64,000 bases of DNA from Klebsiella electrica (GCF_006711645.1 NZ_CP041247.1:4030001-4094000); one strand, 5' to 3'. Positions 45,412 through 54,802 are shown, counted from the stretch's first letter. The notes: generated from the sequence alone by a model not told the origin. Program-made: numbers and translations.

Positions 45412-45732
45412 ATGATCTATGAAAAACGCACCTACACCCTCAATCCGCTGAAAATGGCCGACTGGCTGGCGCTGTACAAAAGCGATGCTTACGCCGTCCA
45501 GACCGAGCACCTCGGCAAGCTGATCGGCTTTTTCTTCACCGAAATCGGCGTGGTCAATCAGGTCGTGCATATCTGGGCTTACGAGAGCCTCGACGATCGC
45601 CTGGTACGCCGGGCGCGCATGGCGCAGGACGAACGCTGGCTGACCTTCTCGCGTAAAAACCGCGAGCTGGCGGCCGTTGAGCGGCTGGAGTCGGTCCTGC
45701 TGCGTCCTGCTGATTTTTCACCGCTGCAATAA
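45412..45732 (+). CDS. NIPSNAP family protein
   Basis: 106 residues, start after AGGAG. It is a dimeric ferredoxin-like alpha/beta-barrel protein of the NIPSNAP family (MIYEKRTYTLNPLKMADWL; VVHIWAYESLDDRLVRRARM). Bacterial members are often found with aromatic or cyclic-acid catabolic genes, in small enzymatic or accessory roles that are not well defined. It lies between the two KstD-like genes. Confidence 0.85.
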   Translation: MIYEKRTYTLNPLKMADWLALYKSDAYAVQTEHLGKLIGFFFTEIGVVNQVVHIWAYESLDDRLVRRARMAQDERWLTFSRKNRELAAVERLESVLLRPADFSPLQ

Positions 45733-45742
45733 GGGGCCGGAG

Positions 45743-47446
45743 ATGAGCGGGCATAAAAAGGTGGATGTGCTGGTCGTCGGTTCCGGCGCGGCGGGGCTTT
45801 CCGCCGCGGTGACCGCCGCCCTCAAGGGTGCCAGCGTCCTGCTGGCCGAAAAGGAGTCGGTTATCGGCGGCACCAGCGCCTGGTCAGGCGGCTGGCTGTG
45901 GATACCGCGCAATCTGCTCGCCCGCGAAGAGGGCATCCAGGAGCAAGAGGACGCGCCGCTGACCTATCTGCAGCACGAGATGGGCGGCCAGCCTGCCGAT
46001 GCGCGCCTGCTCACCTTCCTGCAGCAGGGCCCGGAGATGATCGACTTCTTCCGCCGCCATACGGCGGTGCAGTTTCTCTCCGGCAGTCAGATGCCGGATT
46101 TTCACATGTCGCCGGGCTACGCCCAGGGGGGGCGTTCGGTGACGGCACAACCGTTTGATGGACGCTTGCTGGGTGACTGGCTGCACCGCCTGCGCCCGCC
46201 GCTGGAGACCATCAGCCTGGCCGGGATGGGCATCGCTGGCGGCAACGATATGGCACACTTTTTTAATGCCACCCGCTCCCCGCGATCGGCGGTGTATGCC
46301 GCCCGGCGTCTGCTGCGTCACGGCTGGCAACGACTGCGCGCTGGCCGCGGGCAGCATCTGGTTAACGGTAACGCGCTGATTGGCCGCCTGCTGCGGTCGG
46401 CGCTCGACGCAGGCGTCAGTATTCAACTGAATGCCCCTGTCGTTCGCCTGCTGACATCATCGGCTGGGGTCAGCGGCGCGGTACTGCGCAGCGATGATGG
46501 CGATATTGAGGTTCAGGCCGATGCCGTAATCCTCGCCTGCGGCGGCTTTCCGCACGATCGTCAGCGCCTGGCGCAGCAGGTTCCGCACGCGGCGGGCGGC
46601 TACGGTCACTTCTCCGCCGCGCCGCCGGGTAATCAGGGCGACGGTATCCGGCTCGGGGAATCGGTCGGCGGTCAGTTCGACGCCTCGCTCAAACACGCCA
46701 TGGCCTGGGCGCCGGTCTCCCGCGTCACCCTCGCGAGCGGCCTGCAGCTGGTCTTCCCGCACCTGGTGGAACGCGCTAAGCCGGGGTTTATCGCCGTCTT
46801 GCCCAACGGCAGGCGTTTTACCAATGAGGCCGACTCCTACCACGACTTTATTGCCGCGCTGCTCGCCGCAACGCCTGCGGGAGAACAGCCGGTAGCGTGG
46901 CTGCTGGCCGATAGCCGGACGCTACGTCGCTACGGTCTGGGCCACGCCCGCCCCTTTCCGTTTTCACCCGCAGCATGGCTGCGCACGGGCTATCTCCGCT
47001 CGGCCCCCACGCTGGCGGCGCTGGCGGAGCAATGCGCCATCGATGGCGGGCAGCTGGTGGAGACGGTGGCGCGCTTTAACGACTGCGCCGCGCGAGGGGA
47101 AGACCCGGAATTTCAGCGCGGCGCCTCGGCCTATAACCGGGCGCAGGGAGATGCCAGGCATCCTCATCATCCCACGCTGGGTCCACTGCGCCACGCGCCC
47201 TTTTATGCGGTGCGTATATTACCGGGTTCGCTGGGCTCTTTTAGCGGGCTGAAAACCGATGAACAGGCGCGCGTGCTGGATGCGCGTCAACAGCCGATCG
47301 CTGGTCTCTACGCCATTGGCAATGATATGTCGAGCGTGATGCAGGGGTACTACCCCAGCGGCGGTATTACGCTCGGCCCGGCCATGACCTTTGGCTATCT
47401 GGTGGGGAAAACGCTGGCCGCCAGGATAACAAAAACAGCATCGTAA
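45743..47446 (+). CDS. FAD-dependent KstD-like dehydrogenase, intact
   Basis: 567 residues. The start at 45743 (MSGHKKVDVLVVGSGAAG) follows AGGGG. N-terminal FAD site (VVGSGAAGLSAAVTAALKG, GGTSAWSGGWLWIP) and the C-terminal motif GYYPSGGITLGPAMTFGYL are those of 3-ketosteroid delta1-dehydrogenase-like enzymes, which desaturate a ring next to a ketone. It is a clear paralog of the upstream frameshifted gene (both have PHLV near mid-protein and GNDM near the end). Substrate unknown; a ring ketone formed by the AroE-like enzyme is a reasonable guess. Confidence 0.85.
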   Translation: MSGHKKVDVLVVGSGAAGLSAAVTAALKGASVLLAEKESVIGGTSAWSGGWLWIPRNLLAREEGIQEQEDAPLTYLQHEMGGQPADARLLTFLQQGPEMIDFFRRHTAVQFLSGSQMPDFHMSPGYAQGGRSVTAQPFDGRLLGDWLHRLRPPLETISLAGMGIAGGNDMAHFFNATRSPRSAVYAARRLLRHGWQRLRAGRGQHLVNGNALIGRLLRSALDAGVSIQLNAPVVRLLTSSAGVSGAVLRSDDGDIEVQADAVILACGGFPHDRQRLAQQVPHAAGGYGHFSAAPPGNQGDGIRLGESVGGQFDASLKHAMAWAPVSRVTLASGLQLVFPHLVERAKPGFIAVLPNGRRFTNEADSYHDFIAALLAATPAGEQPVAWLLADSRTLRRYGLGHARPFPFSPAAWLRTGYLRSAPTLAALAEQCAIDGGQLVETVARFNDCAARGEDPEFQRGASAYNRAQGDARHPHHPTLGPLRHAPFYAVRILPGSLGSFSGLKTDEQARVLDARQQPIAGLYAIGNDMSSVMQGYYPSGGITLGPAMTFGYLVGKTLAARITKTAS

Positions 47447-47512
47447 CCGACATCTTACCAGGGACGGCAGTACACATAACAACAATCACCTGCAACTGTA
47501 CCGGAGTCTTTT

Positions 47513-48331
47513 ATGAACATGCGAACTCTGTCCCTCGCCGCGCTCACCGTGCTCGACGTTCCGCCACCGGAACAGGTGCGGATCGCGGCACAAACCGGCT
47601 TTACTCACGTTGGCCTGCGTCTGCTCCCCGCCACGCCGACCGATCCTGACTACGCTATGCTCGGCGATACCGCAACCGTTCGCGCGACCCTCTCTGCGCT
47701 GATGGAGACCGGCATTCGCGTATCAGATGTCGAAATCGTGCGTCTGACGAGCGATTTTTCGCTTAATGCCCGCCTGGAAAGCTTTCTTGAAACCGCCGCG
47801 CGCCTGGGCGCCCGGCAGGTGCTGGTGGCCGGTAACGATAACCACCTGACCCGCAGCGCTGAAAATCTTGCCGCGCTCGCCGAAACCGGCCGGAAGTATG
47901 GTTTAACCATGAATCTGGAGCCGATGCCGTGGACCCAGCTGCGTACCATCGCTGACGCCAGACGGCTGATTTCCGCCAGCGGGCGGGCGGACATCGGGAT
48001 TCTGATTGACGCCATCCACTTCTGGCGCGCGGGAGAGTCGCTCTCCAGCCTCGCCGACCTGCCGCCAGAGTGCCTCAACTATATGCAGCTGTGCGACGCT
48101 CCGGCGCAGATTCCCGATAACGAACAGGAGTTGATCCATCAGGCCCGCGCCGCGCGGAAGGTACCGGGCGAAGGCGGGCTGGATCTGCATGGTCTGATGT
48201 CCGCGCTGCCGACGACGCTACCGGTATCGCTGGAAGTGCCGTTAAGCGGCGCCCAGGGCGCTCTACCGGCCCTCAACCGCGCGCGGTTGCTGTTCAATGC
48301 CGCCCAGTCTTACCTGCACGCTTGCGCATAA
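47513..48331 (+). CDS. Sugar-phosphate isomerase/epimerase-like TIM barrel, 3-dehydroshikimate dehydratase-like
   Basis: 272 residues of the AP endonuclease 2/IolE-type TIM barrel. Likely metal and substrate residues: E136 (NLEPMPW), D166 and H169 (LIDAIHFWR), Q192 (YMQLCD) and E241 (SLEVPL). This spacing is what I recall for fungal/bacterial AsbF-type 3-dehydroshikimate dehydratases, although other isomerases share it. With an AroE-like partner it might make protocatechuate from 3-dehydroshikimate or act on a related intermediate. GGAG precedes the ATG. Confidence 0.78.
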   Translation: MNMRTLSLAALTVLDVPPPEQVRIAAQTGFTHVGLRLLPATPTDPDYAMLGDTATVRATLSALMETGIRVSDVEIVRLTSDFSLNARLESFLETAARLGARQVLVAGNDNHLTRSAENLAALAETGRKYGLTMNLEPMPWTQLRTIADARRLISASGRADIGILIDAIHFWRAGESLSSLADLPPECLNYMQLCDAPAQIPDNEQELIHQARAARKVPGEGGLDLHGLMSALPTTLPVSLEVPLSGAQGALPALNRARLLFNAAQSYLHACA

Positions 48332-48341
48332 GGAAAACCCT

Positions 48342-49706
48342 ATGACTCAGACCCAACGCCTGGATGTCAGAGAGTTAATCAACAACAATCCGCTCAGCCG
48401 TTTTCAGAAACTGGTGGTTTTCTTAGGCTTTTGCGTGATTGCGCTCGACGGTTTTGATATTGCGATTATGGGGTTTATCGCGCCGACGCTGAAGCATGAA
48501 TGGGGCGTGACTAACTATGAGCTCGGCTTCGTCATCAGCGCGGCGCTGATTGGCCTGGCCCTGGGGGCGCTCCTCTCCGGGCCGCTCGCCGACTGGCTGG
48601 GGCGAAAAAAAATCATCGTCAACAGCGTCTTTTTCTTTGGCTTCTGGACTATCGTCACCGCCTTCTCGCAGAACATCGAACAGATGATTTTCTTCCGTTT
48701 TATGACCGGACTGGGACTCGGCGCGGCGATGCCCAATATCGGCACGCTGGTATCGGAGTATGCCCCCGAGCGTCGTCGCTCCTTTCTGATTACGGTGATT
48801 TTTTGCGGCTTTACCTTCGGTGCGGCGGCGGGCGGCTTTTCCGCCTCGTGGCTGATCCCGCGCTTTGGCTGGCATTCGCTGATGGCGCTCGGCGGGATTC
48901 TTCCGCTGTTGTTTGCGCCATTGCTCATCTGGCTGCTGCCGGAGTCAGTGCGCTTTCTGGTGGTTAAACGCGCGCCGGCGGCACGTATTCGGGCGATATT
49001 ACAACGGCTCTACCCGGGACAAATTGCGGATAACGCTGAATTTACACTCCCGGCACAGCCCGTCAACGCCAACGCCATGCGCCTTGTCCTCTCGCGCCAG
49101 TACCGCCTCGGCTCGCTGATGTTATGGCTGGTCTATTTTATGGGCCTGTTTCTGGTTTATATCCTCGGCAGCTGGCTGCCGACGCTGGTCAAAGAGGTCG
49201 GGCTGACCGTCAGCCAGGCCGCGGTGATGACGGCGATTTATCAGGCCGGCGGCACCATTGGCTCTCTGTTCGCCGGGTGGCTAATGGACCGCATTAACCC
49301 CCATCGGGCACTGGGGCTGATTTACGCCATCGGCGGCCTGTTTACAATGGCCATAGGCTACGCCGCCGCCAGTTTTGCGCTGCTGTGCCTGCTGGCCTTC
49401 GTCAGCGGTGCTTGCCTGAACGGCGCGAATACCGGGATGAATGCGCTCTCCGCCCGCTATTATCCGACCCAGGCGCGCGCTACCGGCTCCAGCTGGATGC
49501 ACGGCGTCGGCCGAATGGGCGCCATCCTCAGCGCCTTTGCCGGCGCGGAAATGATGGCGCTCAATCTCAGCTTCGAAAGTGTCTTTTTAATCCTTGGGAT
49601 CCCGGCAGCATTCACCGTCGTCGGTCTGGTGGTGAAGGGGCTGTTTGCCAGCGATGCCGAATCTGCCTCCCCGACCCCCTCCCCCTCACTGAGGAGTCTG
49701 TCGTGA
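48342..49706 (+). CDS. MFS transporter, aromatic acid:H+ symporter (AAHS) family
   Basis: 454 residues, 12 membrane helices. The start at 48342 (MTQTQRLDVRELI) follows AAGGA. Features of AAHS-type carriers (PcaK, MhpT, shikimate-type): DGFDIAIMGFIAPTLK in helix 1 and GPLADWLGRKKI between helices 2 and 3. The likely cargo is an acidic ring compound fed to the neighbouring enzymes. The gene overlaps the next (broken) frame by GTGA. Confidence 0.88.
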   Translation: MTQTQRLDVRELINNNPLSRFQKLVVFLGFCVIALDGFDIAIMGFIAPTLKHEWGVTNYELGFVISAALIGLALGALLSGPLADWLGRKKIIVNSVFFFGFWTIVTAFSQNIEQMIFFRFMTGLGLGAAMPNIGTLVSEYAPERRRSFLITVIFCGFTFGAAAGGFSASWLIPRFGWHSLMALGGILPLLFAPLLIWLLPESVRFLVVKRAPAARIRAILQRLYPGQIADNAEFTLPAQPVNANAMRLVLSRQYRLGSLMLWLVYFMGLFLVYILGSWLPTLVKEVGLTVSQAAVMTAIYQAGGTIGSLFAGWLMDRINPHRALGLIYAIGGLFTMAIGYAAASFALLCLLAFVSGACLNGANTGMNALSARYYPTQARATGSSWMHGVGRMGAILSAFAGAEMMALNLSFESVFLILGIPAAFTVVGLVVKGLFASDAESASPTPSPSLRSLS

Positions 49707-49994
49707 GCTAAATTCGTCTTGCCGTCATTGGCGCGGGCGCCATCGGACGCAAACATATTGCGGTGCTTCGCGCTAACCCACGGGCTGAGCTGGTCGCCCT
49801 CGCCGATCCTTTGCCCGAAGCGCAGGCGCCTGGATATCGCAGGGTATGACAACGTTGAAGCCATGCTGGATGCGGTACAGCCGCAGGGCGTGATTAACGC
49901 CACGCCCAATCTTCTGCATGTGCCCTGCGCGCTGGCGATCCCGCAGATGCAGTGCTGGCGCTATGCGAAGCGGGCGGCTGGCCAGGCGGCCTAA
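49703..49994 (+). pseudogene. Decayed Gfo/Idh/MocA-type oxidoreductase remnant
   Basis: The frame opens with GTG overlapping the MFS stop. The third codon is TAA (49709-49711), where AAA would be expected. Behind it the reading continues as a Rossmann oxidoreductase (AVIGAGAIGRKHIAVLRANP, LVALADPLPEAQ), then shifts frame near 49835 to YDNVEAMLDAVQPQGVINATP and LLHVPCALA before losing the EKP motif. The rest of a normal 330-350-residue protein is missing; a GC-rich tail to about 50070 may be its last piece. Several lesions make sequencing error unlikely. Confidence 0.85.
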
Positions 49995-50013
49995 TCCGCA
50001 TCCACAGGCACCG

Positions 50014-50449
50014 GCGCAATCCCGCATTACGCCGACTTTTCAGCGCGCTTTGGCGTGCGAGGAAAAAGAAAAATAAATTTCATTTAAAGATAAAATGAAT
50101 ATTAATCGTTCATTATTTCAGCGTCCCACGTCGCAGCATCACGCTTTCCCGGCCAGACGCATCAGTTAAACCAGCTTTAATCATCTCATTTCATACGTTT
50201 TTAACCAAACGACCGTTCATCAGGAGCCCAGCGGACGGTGGGATAATCTTGATGATTTTTCGATCCTTCTCGCATAAATAAAAATTTAATTTCATATAAT
50301 GATAAAAATGAAATAAATATTTTTATACCTGTTTTAACCTTCCTCAGGCCGCCGTTTGGTCGCCAGGCTGGCGCCAGAGTCCTGCCCCGCTTCCTCATGC
50401 AGGGAGCAAATCTCATCAGACATCCGTACTTTGTATCAAGGAGAACACC
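50014..50449. promoter_or_regulatory. AT-rich control region with a pair of similar palindromic elements
   Basis: 436 bp upstream of the intact Gfo/Idh gene, no gene seen. Two related elements lie about 211 bp apart: 50077-50104 and 50289-50316. Both read TTTCAT-N-TAA-N-GATAAAA-ATGAA with symmetrical TTTCAT/ATGAA(A) ends. Their base content contrasts with the GC-rich genes around. They could be regulator sites that loop or a duplicated upstream-activating sequence. Confidence 0.5.
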
Positions 50450-51628
50450 ATGTTAAACGGCATGAAACCCCTGCCCCGCTCCCTGCGCTGGGGAATGGTC
50501 GGCGGCGGAGCCACCAGCCAGATTGGCTACAGCCACCGCTCGGCCGCGCTGCGTGACAATGTCTTTACCTTGCTGGCCGGCGCCCTGGATATCGATGCCG
50601 AACGCGGACGCCAGTTTGGTGAACAGCTCGGGATCGCGCCGGAGCGCTGTTATGCCGATTATCAAACGCTGTTTCGCGAAGAGGCGCTGCGTCCTGACGG
50701 TATAGAAGTGGTATCGGTAACCACGCCGAACAATACCCACTTCGCCATTACCAAAGCGGCGCTGGAAGCCGGACTGCACGTGGTCTGTGAAAAACCGCTC
50801 TGCTTTAGCGCCGCCGAAGCCCAGGAGCTGCGGGAGCTGAGCATCAAGCATAACAAAATCGTCGGCGTCACTTATGGCTATGCCGGGTATCAGATGATTC
50901 AGCAGGCGCGGCAGATGATTGCCGACGGGCTGCTCGGGCAGATTCGAATTATCAATATGCAGTTTGCCCATGGTTTTCATAATAAAGCCGTCGAACTGCA
51001 GGCGGAGTCCACCCGCTGGCGCGTCACGCCGAAGTATGCCGGACCAAGCTACGTGCTGGGCGACCTGGCAACGCATCCGCTCTTTGTCGCCGAAACGATG
51101 GCGCCGCATCTCAACATTCGCCGCCTGATGTGTTCCCGCCAGAGTTTCGTCGCATCGCGCGCGCCGCTGGAAGATAACGCCTTTGTGCTGATGGAATACG
51201 ACAACGGCGCCATCGGCTCAATGTGGACCAGCGCGGTCAACAGCGGCGCTATGCACTCGCAAAAGGTGCGGATCGTCGGAGAGAAAGCCAGCATCGAGTG
51301 GTGGGATGAGCATCCCAACCAGCTCAGCTATGAGGTACAAGGTGAGCCGGCGCGGGTGCTTGAGCGCGGCATGCCGTATCTCAGCGCCGCGGCCCTGGCC
51401 GACGATCGGATCGGTGGCGGTCACCCGGAAGGGCTGTTTGAAGCGTGGGCAAACCTCTACCGGCGCTATGCGATAGCCATCGATGCGATGGATCGCGGCG
51501 ATCGTGGGTTTCTGGAGCACTTCTGGTACCCGGATGTTGAAGCCGGTCTGCACGGCGTCTACTGGGTGGAGCAATGCGTGAAATCCGCCGACGCCGGCAG
51601 CCAATGGGTTGACTTTAATTTACAATAA
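50450..51628 (+). CDS. Gfo/Idh/MocA-family oxidoreductase
   Basis: 392 residues, start after AAGGAG. N-terminal NAD(P) Rossmann fold (GMVGGGATSQIGYSHR), the conserved EKP near residue 119 (VVCEKPLCFSAAE) and the C-terminal alpha/beta substrate domain (ITKAALEAGLHV; DLATHPLFVAETM with the catalytic Asp/His region). The long form and GGGATSQ match myo-inositol 2-dehydrogenase-like or 1,5-anhydro-fructose-type enzymes; substrate unknown. It is the last gene of the island, with its own upstream region, then a terminator. Confidence 0.85.
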   Translation: MLNGMKPLPRSLRWGMVGGGATSQIGYSHRSAALRDNVFTLLAGALDIDAERGRQFGEQLGIAPERCYADYQTLFREEALRPDGIEVVSVTTPNNTHFAITKAALEAGLHVVCEKPLCFSAAEAQELRELSIKHNKIVGVTYGYAGYQMIQQARQMIADGLLGQIRIINMQFAHGFHNKAVELQAESTRWRVTPKYAGPSYVLGDLATHPLFVAETMAPHLNIRRLMCSRQSFVASRAPLEDNAFVLMEYDNGAIGSMWTSAVNSGAMHSQKVRIVGEKASIEWWDEHPNQLSYEVQGEPARVLERGMPYLSAAALADDRIGGGHPEGLFEAWANLYRRYAIAIDAMDRGDRGFLEHFWYPDVEAGLHGVYWVEQCVKSADAGSQWVDFNLQ

Positions 51629-51636
51629 ATGCCATC

Positions 51637-51672
51637 AACCAGTGGAGCCTTCGCCACTGGTTTCTTTATTTT
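51637..51672 (+). terminator. Terminator after the island's last gene
   Basis: Stem AACCAGTGG/CCACTGGTT with an 8-base loop, followed by TCTTTATTTT, 9 bp after the stop. Confidence 0.85.
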
Positions 51673-51784
51673 CCCCGCGCTTACCGCATCATGCAACACA
51701 GCGGTAATATCTGTTAAACAAACATTTATTTACGCTTCTGGCTGCCACCACTACACTAGTCGCAGTTTGTAGATTGAGGTGGTA

Positions 51785-53149
51785 ATGAACGACAATAAAA
51801 TGACGCCAGGTGAACTGCGCGCGACCTGGGGTCTGGGGACCGTATTCTCGCTGCGTATGCTCGGCATGTTTATGGTTTTGCCGGTTTTGACCACCTATGG
51901 CATGGCGTTACAGGGCGCCAGCGAAGCGCTGATTGGCTTGGCTATTGGTATCTATGGTCTGGCTCAGGCCATATTCCAGATTCCGTTCGGCCTGCTTTCC
52001 GACCGCATTGGCCGTAAACCGCTGATTGTCGGCGGCCTGTTAATCTTCGTTATCGGCAGCATGCTAGCTGCGCTGAGCGACTCCATCTGGGGCATCATTC
52101 TTGGACGCGCGCTGCAGGGTTCCGGCGCGATTGCCGCGGCGGTCATGGCGCTCCTCTCCGATTTAACCCGCGAACAGAACCGCACGAAGGCGATGGCCTT
52201 TATTGGCGTCAGTTTCGGCGTCACCTTTGCCATCGCCATGGTGCTGGGGCCGATTATTACTCACCAACTGGGCCTGCATGCGCTGTTCTGGATGATCGCC
52301 ATCCTGGCGACGATCGGCATCCTGCTGACGCTGTGGGTGGTGCCGAACAGTCACAACCACGTCCTGAACCGCGAATCCGGTATGGTGAAGGGCTGTTTCA
52401 GCAAAGTGCTTGCCGAGCCGAAGCTGCTGAAGCTCAACTTCGGCATTATGTGCCTGCATATCATGCTGATGTCCACCTTTGTGGCCCTGCCAGGGCAGCT
52501 GGAAGCCGCCGGTTTCCCCGCCGCCGAGCACTGGAAAATTTACCTGGTCACCATGCTGATTTCGTTTGTTTCGGTGGTGCCGTTTATCATCTACGCCGAA
52601 GTGAAGCGCAAGATGAAACACGTGTTCCTGTTCTGCGTCGCGCTGCTGCTGGTGGCCGAAATCGTCCTGTGGGGCGCGGGCGGCTATTTCTGGGAGCTGG
52701 TCGCCGGCGTTCAGCTGTTCTTCCTCGCTTTTAACCTGCTGGAAGCCCTGCTTCCCTCTTTAATCAGTAAAGAGTCGCCGGCGGGCTATAAAGGCACCGC
52801 GATGGGCGTCTATTCGACCAGTCAGTTCCTTGGCGTGGCGATTGGCGGCGCGCTGGGCGGCTGGGTAGACGGCTTCTTTGATTCGCAAACCGTATTCCTG
52901 CTCGGCGCGCTGCTGGCGATGCTGTGGCTGCTGGTTGCCGGGACGATGAGCGAACCGCCGTACGTCAGCAGCCTGCGGGTCGAAATTCCCGATCAGGTGG
53001 TGGCTGATAGCGCGCTGCAGGAGCGTCTGCAGAGCACAGAAGGGGTCAAACAGGTGCTGGTGGTCCCCGACGAACGTTCGGTGTATATCAAGATCGACAG
53101 CAAGGTGACCAACCGCTTCGAAATTGAGCAGGCCATCAAAGGGGCGTAA
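51785..53149 (+). CDS. yajR: MFS transporter YajR with C-terminal YAM domain
   Basis: 454 residues, same as E. coli YajR. The start at 51785 (MNDNKMTPGELRATWGLG) follows GAGGT. Twelve membrane helices with motif A GLLSDRIGRKPLIVGG between helices 2 and 3, then a cytoplasmic ferredoxin-like YAM domain (about 390-454; VSSLRVEIPDQ, KQVLVVPDERSVYIKID). It is a proton-driven drug-type exporter; its natural substrate is not known. It marks the return to conserved gene order. Confidence 0.95.
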   Translation: MNDNKMTPGELRATWGLGTVFSLRMLGMFMVLPVLTTYGMALQGASEALIGLAIGIYGLAQAIFQIPFGLLSDRIGRKPLIVGGLLIFVIGSMLAALSDSIWGIILGRALQGSGAIAAAVMALLSDLTREQNRTKAMAFIGVSFGVTFAIAMVLGPIITHQLGLHALFWMIAILATIGILLTLWVVPNSHNHVLNRESGMVKGCFSKVLAEPKLLKLNFGIMCLHIMLMSTFVALPGQLEAAGFPAAEHWKIYLVTMLISFVSVVPFIIYAEVKRKMKHVFLFCVALLLVAEIVLWGAGGYFWELVAGVQLFFLAFNLLEALLPSLISKESPAGYKGTAMGVYSTSQFLGVAIGGALGGWVDGFFDSQTVFLLGALLAMLWLLVAGTMSEPPYVSSLRVEIPDQVVADSALQERLQSTEGVKQVLVVPDERSVYIKIDSKVTNRFEIEQAIKGA

Positions 53150-53153
53150 AAAA

Positions 53154-53178
53154 AGCGGGGACTTCCCCGCTTTTTTTA
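53154..53178. terminator. Bidirectional terminator between yajR and yajQ
   Basis: Stem AGCGGGG-ACTT-CCCCGCT with A's on the left and seven T's on the right; works for both convergent genes. Confidence 0.9.
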
Positions 53179-53219
53179 TTGGCTGACGTTTGCAGATGAT
53201 ACGCCAGCGCCGCTCCGGC

Positions 53220-53711
53220 TTAGTCGCGGAAGTTTTTGAACTGGAACGGCTGTCCCAGGTCGCCACCGCGCACCAGCGCCATCACCGCCTGCAGATCGTC
53301 GCGCGCTTTACCAGTAACGCGAATCTCTTCGCCCTGAATTTGCGCCTGCACCTTCAGCTTGCTGTCTTTGATCAGCTTGACGATTTTTTTCTGCGTCGCG
53401 CTCTCAATCCCCTGCTTCAGCTTCGCATCGACGAACCAGGTTTTCCCGCTGTGCACGAACTCGTCCGGCACTTCGATAGAACTGCCTTCAATGCCGCGTT
53501 TTAACAGCTTGGCACGCAGAATATCCAGCAACTGGTTAATCTGGAAATCAGACTCGCTGAGGACCTTGATGGTCTCGTTTTTTTCGTTCAGTTCGAAGCT
53601 TGCTTCAACGTTACGAAAATCAAAACGCGACTCCACTTCACGGGTCGCATTCTCTACGGCATTTCGAACTTCCTGAAGATCGACTTCAGAGACAATATCG
53701 AAAGATGGCAT
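53220..53711 (-). CDS. yajQ: YajQ family nucleotide-binding protein
   Basis: 163 residues, same as E. coli. The start at 53711 ([19 protein letters not shown]) was chosen for length and family; an upstream reading to 53786 is rejected. Two ferredoxin-like folds. Orthologs bind nucleotides, and in Xanthomonas one binds c-di-GMP. With PdeB also here that is notable but may be coincidence. Confidence 0.95.
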   Translation of the reverse strand: MPSFDIVSEVDLQEVRNAVENATREVESRFDFRNVEASFELNEKNETIKVLSESDFQINQLLDILRAKLLKRGIEGSSIEVPDEFVHSGKTWFVDAKLKQGIESATQKKIVKLIKDSKLKVQAQIQGEEIRVTGKARDDLQAVMALVRGGDLGQPFQFKNFRD

Positions 53712-53890
53712 CTTTTCCTCTCCTTCTGTTTCTTTTGCGTTGCATAATACCCGCAACGCGACATAACTCAACTGGTTATCCCGCAAGCATAGCCGATGTT
53801 CTGATGCTCAAGGCGCGGCTGCAGCCGGCAGCGCAACGAGTATATACTTTAGCTATAAATGCCTGGGGTAGTCGCAGGTGAGGAGGAACA

Positions 53891-54802
53891 ATGAAAGTAA
53901 CCGTACTCGGATGCGGTGCGCTGGGGCAACTGTGGCTAACCGCGTTATGCAAACACGGACACGATGTCCAGGGCTGGCTGCGCGTCCCACAACCCTTCTG
54001 TAGCGTCAATCTGATTGAGACCGACGGGACAATTTTTAATGAGTCGCTAACCGCCAACGATCCTGACTTTCTCGCCAGTAGCGACCTGCTGCTGGTGACC
54101 CTGAAAGCCTGGCAGGTCTCTAACGCGGTAAAAAATCTGGCCCAGACGCTACCCGCCTCGTCGCCGATCCTGCTTATCCATAACGGCATGGGAACCGTCG
54201 ATGAGCTGAAAGGCGTGCAGCAGCCGCTGCTGCTGGGCTCCACGACCCAGGCTGCGCGCCGCGACGGCAACGTCATTGTGCACGTCGCCAGCGGCACGAC
54301 GCATATAGGCCCGGCGAAAGACTATCCGCAGGATTACAGCGACCTGGCCGATACCCTGCAAAGCGTCCTGCCGGACGTCGCCTGGCATAATAACATCCGC
54401 CCGGCAACGTGGAGCAAACTGGCGGTCAACTGCGTGATTAACCCGCTGACGGCGCTGAAGGAGTGCCGCAACGGCGATTTGCGCGACTATCCGCAGGAAG
54501 TTGAGGTCATCTGCCGGGAGGTCGCCGCGGTCATGGAGCGCGAAGGTATTCATACCTCACCGGAAAACCTGTTATTTTATGTTCATCAGGTCATTGAAAG
54601 TACGGCAGAAAATATCTCTTCGATGTTGCAGGATATCCGCGCGCAGCGTCGTACGGAAATCGACTATATCACCGGTTTTCTACTGAAGCGCGCCCGCGCT
54701 CACGGCCTTGCCGTACCGGAAAACGCCCGTTTGTTTGAACTGGTAAAGCGTAAGGAGAATGAATATGAGCGCGTCAGCACTGATTTGCCTCGCCCCTGGT
54801 AG
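53891..54802 (+). CDS. panE: 2-dehydropantoate 2-reductase
   Basis: NADPH-dependent reduction of ketopantoate to pantoate for CoA; 303 residues as in E. coli. Rossmann motif [13 protein letters not shown], catalytic Lys in [18 protein letters not shown], and [16 protein letters not shown] in the C-terminal helical domain. GAGGAGG precedes the start. It overlaps yajL by 38 bases. Confidence 0.96.
   Translation: MKVTVLGCGALGQLWLTALCKHGHDVQGWLRVPQPFCSVNLIETDGTIFNESLTANDPDFLASSDLLLVTLKAWQVSNAVKNLAQTLPASSPILLIHNGMGTVDELKGVQQPLLLGSTTQAARRDGNVIVHVASGTTHIGPAKDYPQDYSDLADTLQSVLPDVAWHNNIRPATWSKLAVNCVINPLTALKECRNGDLRDYPQEVEVICREVAAVMEREGIHTSPENLLFYVHQVIESTAENISSMLQDIRAQRRTEIDYITGFLLKRARAHGLAVPENARLFELVKRKENEYERVSTDLPRPW

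Noticed and set aside
41994..51628. Genomic island with integrase or tRNA attachment site
   Set aside because: No integrase, transposase, tRNA gene or flanking direct repeat was seen; base composition of the genes is like the host.
53220..53711. YajQ and PdeB as a local c-di-GMP system
   Set aside because: They are about 48 kb apart in conserved gene neighbourhoods and no linkage is visible.
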